From Gammaproteobacteria bacterium (GTDB taxonomy: Bacteria; Pseudomonadota; Gammaproteobacteria; GCA-001735895): a stretch of DNA of 5,690 nt. The notes under the pieces were generated by a model. The model was not told the origin of the DNA. It saw only the letters and a program-made list of their open reading frames with translations, and made no database searches. Both the position numbers and the translations under genes were made by a program. Position 1 is the first letter of the stretch. Every line of letters starts with the position of its first letter. This document shows positions 1 to 5,690 of this stretch, one piece after another. Location: positions 1 to 5,690 of the forward strand of contig JANTFY010000161.1 of NCBI GenBank assembly GCA_024763185.1, given 5' to 3'.

Positions 1-1338
1 GAAGTGCGTGATGGGGTTGTGACCTTGACCCTGTTGCTGGGGGTTTTGGGTGAGGTAGAGGTGCAAAATAATGACTTGTACGATGGTGCTATGCTGTCAT
101 CAGTTTTTGATGATAATTTAACCCTGCCGGTAAAAAGCTCAATAGTTGAAGAAAATATTTACCTCATTAATGATTTTCCGGGCGTGTTGGCAACCGGTTT
201 TTTTCAGCCAGGTTCTCAGGTAGGAGACACCAAGCTCACCATTAATGTACGTGATGAAAAGCGTTATGACGCCAATCTTCGCCTGGACAATCATGGTTCT
301 GAACAAACTGGTGAATATCGTCTTTATGGCGAAACTTTGTTTCACAATCTATTGGGGACCGCTGACCAATTAAAACTGGCAGCGTTATGGACGGTAGAGC
401 CGGATAATTCGACTTACTATGAGTTGCGCTACGCTTCACGTCTGTTTAGCCCTCGATTTAATCTGGCTTTAGGGACCTCGAATAACGATTTTGTATTGGG
501 CGAGGGCAGTTCTGAAACAATTGATAACCTGGGGATATTTGGTGAGACCATACAGTCGGATATTACCGCCACCTACAGTTTAAAACGAAGCAGAACAGCC
601 AGTTATTTTGTGGATGTGGTGCTGGATAATATCGAGTCTCAACTTCGATTGGGCGCCGTGGGCGGATCGGATGATGACACCCTGGATGACAAGGTTGAAA
701 ATCTCTCGTTAGTATTCAGGTATGATATTTTAAATGAGAAAAGGAAAATTTTGCATCAAGGTGATTTGACTTTAAAGCAGGGTCGCTTTGAGTTTGGTGC
801 CGAAGAAGGGCAGGACGAAAATTATAATATTATCGGTTTTAACTATTCGTTACTCACATTCTGGCAGGTGCCTTATTTTGAGCTAAATTCTCGCCTCATC
901 TATCGAACCTCCGGTCAGTTTTCAACTTCAGCACTATCATCCATCAACCAGTTCTCGCTGGCCGGGCCTTCCAGGGCCAGGGGTTATCCGGTTAACCAGT
1001 TTTCTGCCGATAATGCCTTGTATATGGGTGTGGATTGGTTATTTGATGCACCCAAGTTGTTTGATATAGAGGTCGGCAAAAGCAACCTGCGCAAGATGCT
1101 CAAACCTTTTGTATTTGTCGATGCCGCCTATGGTGAGGTTGTGTCACTGGTAGACGGGGAGGAGGATGCAACCGGCCAGTTGGTGAACTGGGGTCTGGGT
1201 TTACAGTTTTCTTATCGAAACAGGTTTAATGGCAACCTGCAGCTGGCTTTTCCCGCGCATGAGGTTTTCTCCAACGAGGTGGATGTGCCAGACGATAATG
1301 TGAAGCTGGTATTCGATTTTCAGTACAGTTTTAGATAG
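1..1338 (+). CDS. TpsB/ShlB/FhaC-family outer-membrane transporter, 5' truncated by window edge
   Basis: This is the outer-membrane pore of a two-partner (type Vb) secretion system, which exports one large TpsA exoprotein such as a haemolysin, adhesin or CdiA-like toxin. The frame is open from base 1, so the start lies upstream; the GTG at 4 is an internal Val codon. 445 residues are visible. Family members usually have about 550-590, so the signal peptide, plug helix and first POTRA are probably missing. Residues 1-85 are the end of a ShlB-type POTRA: DGVVTL at 4-9, LGEV at 16-19, LINDFPG at 55-61, PG..VGDT at 70-77. The barrel begins near LDNHGSEQTGEYR (95-107). The conserved loop-6 motif, usually VRGY, reads ARGY (326-329) after QFSLAGPS. 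The chain ends QYSFR, with Phe next to last; outer-membrane barrels more often end in Phe. No TpsA gene follows, so the partner is upstream or elsewhere. Family assignment is firm; substrate is unknown. Confidence 0.88.
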   Translation, partial: EVRDGVVTLTLLLGVLGEVEVQNNDLYDGAMLSSVFDDNLTLPVKSSIVEENIYLINDFPGVLATGFFQPGSQVGDTKLTINVRDEKRYDANLRLDNHGSEQTGEYRLYGETLFHNLLGTADQLKLAALWTVEPDNSTYYELRYASRLFSPRFNLALGTSNNDFVLGEGSSETIDNLGIFGETIQSDITATYSLKRSRTASYFVDVVLDNIESQLRLGAVGGSDDDTLDDKVENLSLVFRYDILNEKRKILHQGDLTLKQGRFEFGAEEGQDENYNIIGFNYSLLTFWQVPYFELNSRLIYRTSGQFSTSALSSINQFSLAGPSRARGYPVNQFSADNALYMGVDWLFDAPKLFDIEVGKSNLRKMLKPFVFVDAAYGEVVSLVDGEEDATGQLVNWGLGLQFSYRNRFNGNLQLAFPAHEVFSNEVDVPDDNVKLVFDFQYSFR

Positions 1339-1469
1339 AAAATGTGATGCGTTATTCAGGTCTAATCATGCAGCGTTTAAATACCAAAAATTTAATATTT
1401 TATGCATTGTTTAAGCCCGGATTATGGATTATCATTAATTGACACAATCAACTAAAAAAGGGATCACCA
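1339..1469. other. Intergenic region between the transporter gene and hcp
   Basis: This 131-base AT-rich gap separates the two functional blocks. I see no convincing intrinsic terminator after the transporter stop; the only inverted repeat is a 5-bp all-A/T stem (AAAAT...ATTTT, about 1386-1400). The right half holds the candidate hcp promoter and its ribosome binding site. No ORF of note or RNA gene is seen. Confidence 0.6.
1407..1435 (+). promoter_or_regulatory. Possible sigma-70-type promoter for hcp
   Basis: TTGTTT (1407-1412) and TATCAT (1430-1435) are separated by 17 bases. The -10 box matches the consensus at 5 of 6 positions, the -35 box only at 3 of 6. Transcription would start near 1442, giving a leader of about 28 bases before the hcp ATG at 1470. 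A perfect TTGACA at 1439-1444 exists, but its -10 would fall on the ribosome binding site, so it does not fit. No clear sigma-54 GG-N10-GC element was found. The call rests on spacing and position only. Confidence 0.3.
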
Positions 1470-1952
1470 ATGGCAATTTATCTACTATATGAAGGAATTA
1501 AGGGAAATGTAACTGCTGACGGATACAAAGATCACATCGCTGTACAATCTGTTCAGTTTGGTGTGGGCCGAGGCATCTCAATGGAGGCAGGCAACATTTC
1601 CAATCGTGAATCAACTCGCCCCAGTCTTAGCGAAATTTCTCTTACCAAAGAAGCGGATAACTCGGTGACCGCTCTTTTTAAAGAGTCCGTGACCGGAAAC
1701 GCGGGTAAAAAGGTTGTTATCAAATTCGTTCGTACGGGTTCTGATAAAGTTCAGGAATATATGGACTATACGCTGGAAGACTGCCTGGTTAGTGGCTATT
1801 CCATAACGGCAGATGCTGAAGGCGCACCGATGGAACAGATTACACTGAGCTACGCCAAAATCATGATTAATTACAGTGACTTTGACAAAACCAATAAATC
1901 AGGTAATCCTCAACGTGTGGGTTATGACCTGACCACGGCCAAGCCGCTATAA
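1470..1952 (+). CDS. hcp: Hcp, type VI secretion tube protein (TssD)
   Basis: Hcp forms hexameric rings that stack into the inner T6SS tube, which is fired through the envelope; it also chaperones small effectors in its lumen. The protein is 160 residues, the normal family length, so it is complete and has no C-terminal toxin extension. Family hallmarks run in order: YLLYEGIKG near the N-terminus (4-12), FGVGRGIS (30-37), REST.PS.SEI (47-56), LEDCLVSGYS (102-111), the beta-strand pair EQITLSYAKI (122-131), and the C-terminal GYDL (151-154). There is no signal peptide, as expected for a cytoplasmic protein exported by T6SS. The ATG is preceded by AAGGGA (1458-1463) with a 6-base spacer, a good ribosome binding site that supports this start. 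It heads the T6SS cluster; vgrG follows after 168 structured bases, which suits Hcp being made in large excess over VgrG. The family call is secure; whether it serves a main or auxiliary T6SS is not known. Confidence 0.96.
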   Translation: MAIYLLYEGIKGNVTADGYKDHIAVQSVQFGVGRGISMEAGNISNRESTRPSLSEISLTKEADNSVTALFKESVTGNAGKKVVIKFVRTGSDKVQEYMDYTLEDCLVSGYSITADAEGAPMEQITLSYAKIMINYSDFDKTNKSGNPQRVGYDLTTAKPL

Positions 1953-1983
1953 ACTTATTCGCCACGCCCTGTCAGGGGGGTGC

Positions 1984-2016
1984 TTCGGCCTGACCTGCTG
2001 GCAGGTATATGCCGAA
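1984..2016 (+). promoter_or_regulatory. Nested stem-loop downstream of hcp
   Basis: The outer stem TTCGGC (1984-1989) pairs with GCCGAA (2011-2016). Inside it ACCTG (1993-1997) pairs with CAGGT (2002-2006) around a CTGG loop, leaving a 3/4-base internal loop. A competing 6-bp stem, GTCAGG (1971-1976) with CCTGAC (1989-1994), shares bases with both, so two exclusive folds are possible. The pairing is seen directly; a regulatory role is inference. Confidence 0.4.
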
Positions 2017-2024
2017 TATCGAAC

Positions 2025-2054
2025 TATCACTTCGGGTACAAGCCCGAAGTGATA
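2025..2054 (+). promoter_or_regulatory. Perfect 12-bp inverted repeat / stem-loop between hcp and vgrG
   Basis: TATCACTTCGGG (2025-2036) and CCCGAAGTGATA (2043-2054) are exact reverse complements around a TACAAG loop. A U-G pair could shrink the loop to ACAA. The bases after it are AAACTCTTC, not a U-tract, so this is not a standard Rho-independent terminator on either strand. A stem this stable just after hcp could protect the 3' end of a processed hcp transcript or partly attenuate transcription into vgrG. The symmetry would also suit a dimeric DNA-binding protein. Confidence 0.6.
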
Positions 2055-2096
2055 AAACTCTTCACAACGATGAGAGTGGGTCCTGGCACTGGCTGA

Positions 2097-2110
2097 CCTC
2101 GCAACGAGGG
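2097..2110 (+). promoter_or_regulatory. vgrG ribosome binding site inside a small hairpin
   Basis: GAGGG (2106-2110) is the only Shine-Dalgarno-like sequence near the vgrG ATG, 10 bases upstream. Its GAGG lies in the 3' arm of a hairpin, CCTCG (2097-2101) with CGAGG (2105-2109) around a CAA loop. A competing pair, GGTC (2079-2082) with GACC (2095-2098), would break this hairpin. The site could hold vgrG translation low; this is read from sequence only, and the stem is short. Confidence 0.4.
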
Positions 2111-2120
2111 CTTAAATCCT

Positions 2121-4130
2121 ATGAGTGACTATACTCAAGACGAGCGATTAATCTCTATTTCTACGCCGTTAAAAACGGATGAACTACTGCTCACTTCTTT
2201 CGAAGGCGTTGAACTTATCTCGGACCTGTTTGAATTTCAGATTGAAGTTCTGTCCAAAAATCATTCCATCAAGCCTGAGCAGTTAATCGGTAAAACCATC
2301 ACCCTGTCTATACATAATGAGATAGGCAGAACCTTTAATGGTTTTGTCAGCCGCTTTGTCTATGGAGAGGTGCAGGGGGAGAATCTGAGGACCTACCGAC
2401 TGACCATGGTGCCGTGGTTATGGTTCTTGTCCCAAACCAATAATCACCGAATTTTTCAGGAAAAAACCACCAAAGATATCGTGACTCAGGTTTTTCAGGA
2501 CCTGGGATTTAACGATTATGAATTTAATCTCTCTGAAGACTATCAAGCCCGGGAATATTGCGTTCAGCATAACGAAAGCGATTTGAATTTCATTTCCCGC
2601 CTGCTCGAAGAGGAGGGTATATCCTATTTCTTCGAACAAAAAGATGATTCACACGTAATGAAAATCGTGGATGCGGGGCATGTTTATGATAAATGTGAAG
2701 AGACGGATCTGACCTATTCAACCGGAAGCCAGCCCAACACGCAGATCAACCGTTGGGAACATCTCTATGAGTTCAGAAAGGGCAAATGGTCACAGACTGA
2801 TTATGATTTCAAGACGCCCGGTAAATCCCAGTTAAAGACCAAGTCTTCCACCAGTAAATTTGCCAATGCCAAAAATTATGAACATTATGAATACACCCCG
2901 TTTCATGATTTTTCCGGAATCGAGGCTTTAACCACCAAGCGTATCGAAGCCGAGGAAATGCCGCTGGACACGATAGAAGCCTCGGGTGATTGTTCAAGCT
3001 TTTATGCCGGGGGTAAATTCAACCTGGCCCGGCACGTGGTAAAAGAAGAGCAGGGCGAATACGTCATTATCGCAATCAGGCATCGCGCCTATGATGGCAG
3101 TTATCTTGCCGGTCAGGGTGACAGCTCAGATTACAGTAACGATTTTTCCTGTATTCCCGAATCGGTCAAGTATCGTCCACCCTTGGTACATGGCAAACCC
3201 TGGATGCAGGGACCACAGTCAGCGCTCGTTGTCGGGCCGTCCGGTGAAGAGATTTACATCGATGAGTATGGAAGGATCAAGGTTCAGTTTCACTGGGACC
3301 GTGAAGGTGAAAAGAACGAAAACAGCACCTGCTTTTTAAGGGTCATGCAGCCCTGGGCTGGGGCAGGCTGGGGTACTTCATTTATTCCGCGTATCGGCAT
3401 GGAAGTGGTGGTCAATTTTTTCGATGGTGACCCTGACAGGCCCGTGGTAACCGGCTCTTTATACAATGGCGATAATCAGCCGCCTTATCCATCCAAGACA
3501 CAGAGCGGTATCAAAACCCGTTCTACCAAAGGCGGCAGTAACAGTAACTGTAACGAGTTCCGCTTCGAAGATGAAAAAGGGTCAGAGCAGTTTTACCTGC
3601 ATGCCGAAAAAGACATGGATACTGAGGTTGAAAATAATGAGACCTTGTCAGTGGATAATAATCGAACCAAAACAGTTGGTGTTAATGAAACTTCCAGCAT
3701 TGGAAAAAACAAGGATAAAAGTGTCGGCGAAAATCAATCTGAAAGTGTAGGCAAAGACAAATCCATTAGTGTCGGCAGTAATCATACGGAATCCATTGGC
3801 GCCAATAAAACCATGGATGTCGGTGGCAATCACACAGAAAGTATTGCTAAAAATACGACCATTGATATTGGTGACAGTCTTACGGAGTCTATAGGTAAAG
3901 ATTGCTCAATTGATATTGGCAAGGACTTTACACAAAATGTCGGCAAGAATATTGGTATTGTTGCTGGTGACTCCATTACGTTAAAAACCGGTTCCGCTTC
4001 CATTGTTATGAAAAAGAATGGAGACATTACCATTAAAGGTAAAAACGTGACGGTACAGGGTTCTGGTAAGATTAATATCAAGGCATCCAGTGCTGTGGCA
4101 ATAAAAGGTAGCAAGGTAACAAATAACTAA
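2121..4130 (+). CDS. vgrG: VgrG, type VI secretion spike protein (TssI)
   Basis: VgrG trimers cap the Hcp tube and form the puncturing spike, homologous to phage gp27-gp5. The protein is 669 residues. The gp27-like part spans about 8-350 and includes the family signature NESDLNFISRLLEEEGI (151-167). The gp5 OB-fold spans about 372-450: GPSGEEIYIDEYGRIKVQF (372-390), HWDREG, then MQPWAGAGWG, PRIGMEVVV and GDPDRPVVTGSLYN. The region from about 475 to 669 is the beta-prism needle, with thirteen octads (511-614) ending in GDITIKGKNVTVQGSGKINI. It stops at KGSKVTNN with no fused toxin domain, so cargo must be attached non-covalently, which agrees with the adaptor-like gene downstream. The ATG at 2121 is the first possible start: an in-frame TGA lies at 2094-2096, and the Ser-Asp N-terminus fits the family. 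The next gene starts 11 bases after the stop, so they are probably one transcript. Confidence 0.97.
   Translation: MSDYTQDERLISISTPLKTDELLLTSFEGVELISDLFEFQIEVLSKNHSIKPEQLIGKTITLSIHNEIGRTFNGFVSRFVYGEVQGENLRTYRLTMVPWLWFLSQTNNHRIFQEKTTKDIVTQVFQDLGFNDYEFNLSEDYQAREYCVQHNESDLNFISRLLEEEGISYFFEQKDDSHVMKIVDAGHVYDKCEETDLTYSTGSQPNTQINRWEHLYEFRKGKWSQTDYDFKTPGKSQLKTKSSTSKFANAKNYEHYEYTPFHDFSGIEALTTKRIEAEEMPLDTIEASGDCSSFYAGGKFNLARHVVKEEQGEYVIIAIRHRAYDGSYLAGQGDSSDYSNDFSCIPESVKYRPPLVHGKPWMQGPQSALVVGPSGEEIYIDEYGRIKVQFHWDREGEKNENSTCFLRVMQPWAGAGWGTSFIPRIGMEVVVNFFDGDPDRPVVTGSLYNGDNQPPYPSKTQSGIKTRSTKGGSNSNCNEFRFEDEKGSEQFYLHAEKDMDTEVENNETLSVDNNRTKTVGVNETSSIGKNKDKSVGENQSESVGKDKSISVGSNHTESIGANKTMDVGGNHTESIAKNTTIDIGDSLTESIGKDCSIDIGKDFTQNVGKNIGIVAGDSITLKTGSASIVMKKNGDITIKGKNVTVQGSGKINIKASSAVAIKGSKVTNN
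3651..3962 (+). repeat. Thirteen degenerate 24-bp repeats coding for the VgrG octapeptide needle
   Basis: Thirteen successive octads, residues 511-614, follow the pattern [VI]-G-x-[ND]-x-[TS]-x-x, for example VGSNHTES, IGANKTMD, VGGNHTES and IGKDCSID. The first (VDNN...) and the ninth (IAKN...) lack the Gly. This is the known intertwined triple-stranded beta-helix pattern of VgrG/gp5, where one octad adds one step to the needle. At DNA level the copies are diverged, so this is an old protein repeat, not a recent tandem duplication. Confidence 0.85.
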
Positions 4131-4141
4131 GCGCAACATTT

Positions 4142-4672
4142 ATGAAAAATGAAGCCAGCGAAGAAGACCTGCAAAGTACTGTCACCACGCAAATTGCTCC
4201 TGGCGAGATCATTATTGGTAACCTGGAGGGAATAGATCACCAGGGAAAACCTCTAGTGAGTTTTTCGGAGTTGACTTCAACTCAACCGATCGTCGCACTC
4301 TCCACAATTGCGTTGAAACAACAGGATTCAGGCCGTCAAATAGCCTTGTTGTTCGCTGAGGGTGACTTGTCAAAGCCGGTCATTATTGGATTAATCCACA
4401 GTCCGTTGGATGAAATGATTGAAAATTTCGAATTTACAGCGGAAGCTGATCAAAAAGAAATAGACAAGGATGAAGACGATCAGGATATTGAGCATATCTA
4501 TCTGGATGGCAAAAAGGTCATTTTTGAGGGTAAGGAAGAAATCACTTTAAAATGTGGTGACTCAAGTATTACACTAACCAACACAGGTAAAATTTTAATT
4601 CGTGGTAAATATTTATTATCCCGATCGACCGGTGTCAACCGAATCCTGGGTGGATCTGTGCAGGTGAATTAA
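4142..4672 (+). CDS. DUF6484 domain protein, T6SS spike-associated
   Basis: This 176-residue cytoplasmic-type protein has no signal peptide or membrane segment. Residues 20-89 match the DUF6484 pattern found beside vgrG genes: GEIIIGNLEGID near the start, a central ALSTIAL, and KPVIIGLIHSPL at the end. The pattern resembles a small OB-fold (IGxLxGID...PxVxGxL). Residues 90-118 form an acidic, probably flexible linker. Residues 119-176 are rich in short beta-strands and echo the VgrG needle end: ITLKCGDSSITL (134-145) against ITLKTGSASIVM in VgrG. They end SRSTGVNRILGGSVQVN. The gene starts 11 bases after vgrG but shows no clear Shine-Dalgarno sequence, so translation may be coupled to vgrG. 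Its function is not established to my knowledge. A role as a spike-tip or cargo-mounting part is inferred from position and similarity. Domain family call is fairly sure, role is not. Confidence 0.8.
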   Translation: MKNEASEEDLQSTVTTQIAPGEIIIGNLEGIDHQGKPLVSFSELTSTQPIVALSTIALKQQDSGRQIALLFAEGDLSKPVIIGLIHSPLDEMIENFEFTAEADQKEIDKDEDDQDIEHIYLDGKKVIFEGKEEITLKCGDSSITLTNTGKILIRGKYLLSRSTGVNRILGGSVQVN

Positions 4673-4731
4673 TTTTTTACTTTTAACTGCGGGGCATGAC
4701 TGAATCATTTCCGTGATCTGATGAATTAACA
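4673..4731. other. Short gap before the DUF2169 gene
   Basis: The 59 bases hold no terminator or recognisable promoter, so co-transcription with the upstream genes is likely. Two trivial ORFs, ATG at 4696 (6 codons) and ATG at 4721 (2 codons, ending TAA at 4729), sit just before the gene's ATG at 4732. No purine-rich ribosome binding site is visible directly upstream of 4732. Confidence 0.5.
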
Positions 4732-5690
4732 ATGTTGCAATTAAAAAATCGCACGCCATTTGCAGCACAACTCGCCCTTTTTCCTAATAAAGAAGGCATT
4801 GATACTTTATACATCATCGTAAAGGCCTCGCTCAACCTGGGTGAGCAGTGGACATTGGCCGATGAACAGGAGCCCCCAGTCGCTGCAGATGAATACTGGT
4901 CTGACGATCCGTCGACATCCAGTATCAAGGCGGCTTCTGATATGCACATTGGCAAACCCTCCACTGATGTCATTATGCTGGGTCAGGCCTGTGCCGAAAA
5001 CGAACGAAAAGTCACTCAACTGGATGCATCCTTATCGGTGGGTTCAATCAGTAAAACAATAAGAGTATTTGGTGACAGGGTCTGGGACAGCGGACGCATT
5101 TCACCACCCAGGCCCTTTACCAGCATGCCACTGGTTTACGAAAAGGCTTTTGGTGGCATCCATATTGAGCAGGATAAAATCATCGCCGGTGAAGCACGCA
5201 ATCCTGTCGGTTGTGGATTTGCCGGCAAGCGAAAAGCGCGTGATATGGATGGCCAGCCTGTACCGAATCTTGAAGACCCGCGGAAACTGCTGCAACAACT
5301 GGGTGATGTTGTTAATCCTGCCGGTTTCGGCGTTATAGCACCAAACTGGCAGCCCAGGATTAGCTATGCAGGCACTTATGATGAAGCCTGGCAAAAATCC
5401 GTTGCCCCTTATTTACCCAAAGACTTTGATAGTCGTTTTTTTAATATGGCGCATCCTGATATGGTCTACCCCGGCTATCTGCAGGGGGGAGAACCGGTGA
5501 GCATCCATGGCATGCATCCAAACGGGCCATTGAACTTCACTTTACCCCTGTTTGAAATTCATGCCGATGTGGTTTTTAATTCGTGTCACCAACAGCCGCC
5601 TTTTAATCTGGAAACACTGATTTTGGAGCCCAATCTGTTAAGCCTGAAAATGGTTTGGAAAGCGGCCATACCCTGTGATAAGCAGGCGTT
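4732..5690 (+). CDS. DUF2169 domain protein, probable T6SS effector adaptor, 3' truncated by window edge
   Basis: 319 codons are open from the ATG at 4732 to the window end, with no stop. An in-frame TGA at 4714-4716 leaves no earlier start, and MLQLKNRTPFAA fits the family N-terminus. DUF2169 landmarks follow in order: IIVKASLNL (29-37), HIGKPSTDVIMLG (72-84), FGDRVW (113-118), PLVYEKAFGG (133-142), NPVGCGF (157-163), NPAGFGVIAPNWQPR (195-209), AGTYDEAW (213-220), LPKDFDSRFFN (228-238), HPDMVYPGYLQGGE (241-254) and IHGMHPNGPL (259-268). No signal peptide or membrane helix is seen. In studied T6SSs DUF2169 proteins act as cytoplasmic adaptors that help load PAAR-like (DUF4150) effectors onto VgrG, and some carry C-terminal pentapeptide repeats. 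The position after vgrG fits such a role. Whether this copy has an extra C-terminal domain cannot be seen. Family call is strong; the adaptor role is inferred. Confidence 0.9.
   Translation, partial: MLQLKNRTPFAAQLALFPNKEGIDTLYIIVKASLNLGEQWTLADEQEPPVAADEYWSDDPSTSSIKAASDMHIGKPSTDVIMLGQACAENERKVTQLDASLSVGSISKTIRVFGDRVWDSGRISPPRPFTSMPLVYEKAFGGIHIEQDKIIAGEARNPVGCGFAGKRKARDMDGQPVPNLEDPRKLLQQLGDVVNPAGFGVIAPNWQPRISYAGTYDEAWQKSVAPYLPKDFDSRFFNMAHPDMVYPGYLQGGEPVSIHGMHPNGPLNFTLPLFEIHADVVFNSCHQQPPFNLETLILEPNLLSLKMVWKAAIPCDKQA

Larger units (their letters stand above)
1953..2120. other. Structured hcp-vgrG intergenic leader
   Basis: This 168-base gap has no credible coding region. It carries three possible stem-loops in series, annotated separately: a nested imperfect one, a perfect 12-bp one, and a short one over the vgrG ribosome binding site. 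No run of U follows any of them, so none is a classic intrinsic terminator and read-through from hcp into vgrG is plausible. No separate vgrG promoter with good -35/-10 boxes stands out. Confidence 0.6.

Noticed and set aside
4..6. GTG as the start codon of the first gene
   Set aside because: The frame is open upstream to base 1, and the protein begins in the middle of a POTRA domain, so this is an internal Val codon of a truncated gene.
1439..1444. Perfect TTGACA as the hcp -35 box
   Set aside because: A -10 box 17 bases on would be at 1462-1467, on the ribosome binding site and next to the ATG, leaving no room for a leader; GATCAC there is also not a -10.
2025..2054. Intrinsic terminator ending the hcp transcript
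   Set aside because: The stem is strong, but it is followed by AAACTCTTC on the + strand and has no U-tract on the - strand either, so I list it as a stem-loop of unknown role.
1953..2120. Integron attC site or insertion-sequence end in the structured gap
   Set aside because: No RYYYAAC/GTTRRRY core pair, target-site duplication or transposase fragment is present.
3466..3750. A 94-codon + strand reading frame overlapping the end of vgrG
   Set aside because: It lies in another frame within the well-supported vgrG. The 24-base repeat keeps off-frames open, and the product has no family-like pattern.
3651..3962. CRISPR-like array
   Set aside because: The 24-base periodicity is contiguous, in frame and degenerate at DNA level, with no separate repeats and spacers; it codes for the VgrG beta-prism.
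3648..4114. Two minus-strand reading frames opposite the vgrG needle region
   Set aside because: They are antisense shadows of the octad repeats. Their apparent hydrophobic repeats are the reverse complement of the VgrG repeat codons, and no start signals are seen.
4683..5394. Several short frames on both strands over the right end
   Set aside because: They overlap the frame-1 DUF2169 reading frame, which is open to the edge and carries many family motifs in order; the short frames show no recognisable motifs.

Overview
The window looks like a chromosomal segment from a Gram-negative bacterium, most likely a gammaproteobacterium. It encodes an outer-membrane two-partner-secretion transporter and type VI secretion system (T6SS) puncturing parts, both of which need a double-membrane envelope. 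Base composition is moderate and much the same across the window. The genus cannot be named from what is visible. All five genes are on the + strand.

Left part (1-1338): the C-terminal three quarters or so of a TpsB/ShlB/FhaC-type outer-membrane transporter. It enters from the left edge inside its last POTRA domain and ends with a complete beta-barrel. Its secreted TpsA partner is not in the window. A 131-base AT-rich gap follows, holding a possible promoter and a good ribosome binding site for the next gene.

Right part (1470-5690): a T6SS tip-and-cargo cluster. In order it holds hcp (tube protein), vgrG (spike trimer with a long octapeptide-repeat needle), a small DUF6484 protein that resembles the VgrG tip, and a DUF2169 protein cut by the right edge. 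The DUF2169 gene has no stop inside the window. DUF2169 proteins are known as adaptors that accompany PAAR-like (DUF4150) effectors, so an effector and immunity pair is expected just beyond position 5690.

No T6SS sheath, baseplate or ClpV gene is visible. This is therefore either an auxiliary hcp/vgrG island or the edge of a main cluster. The likely job is that Hcp forms the tube, VgrG caps it, and the DUF6484 and DUF2169 proteins help mount or load a specific toxin on the spike.

The 168-base hcp-vgrG gap is the most structured non-coding stretch. It holds an imperfect nested stem-loop, a perfect 12-bp stem-loop without a U-tract, and a small hairpin that covers the vgrG Shine-Dalgarno sequence. 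Together these could set a high Hcp to low VgrG ratio. I found no RNA gene, CRISPR array, insertion sequence or attachment site. No entirely new system is evident; the novel potential lies in the hcp-vgrG leader, in the DUF6484 protein and in the cargo off the right edge.
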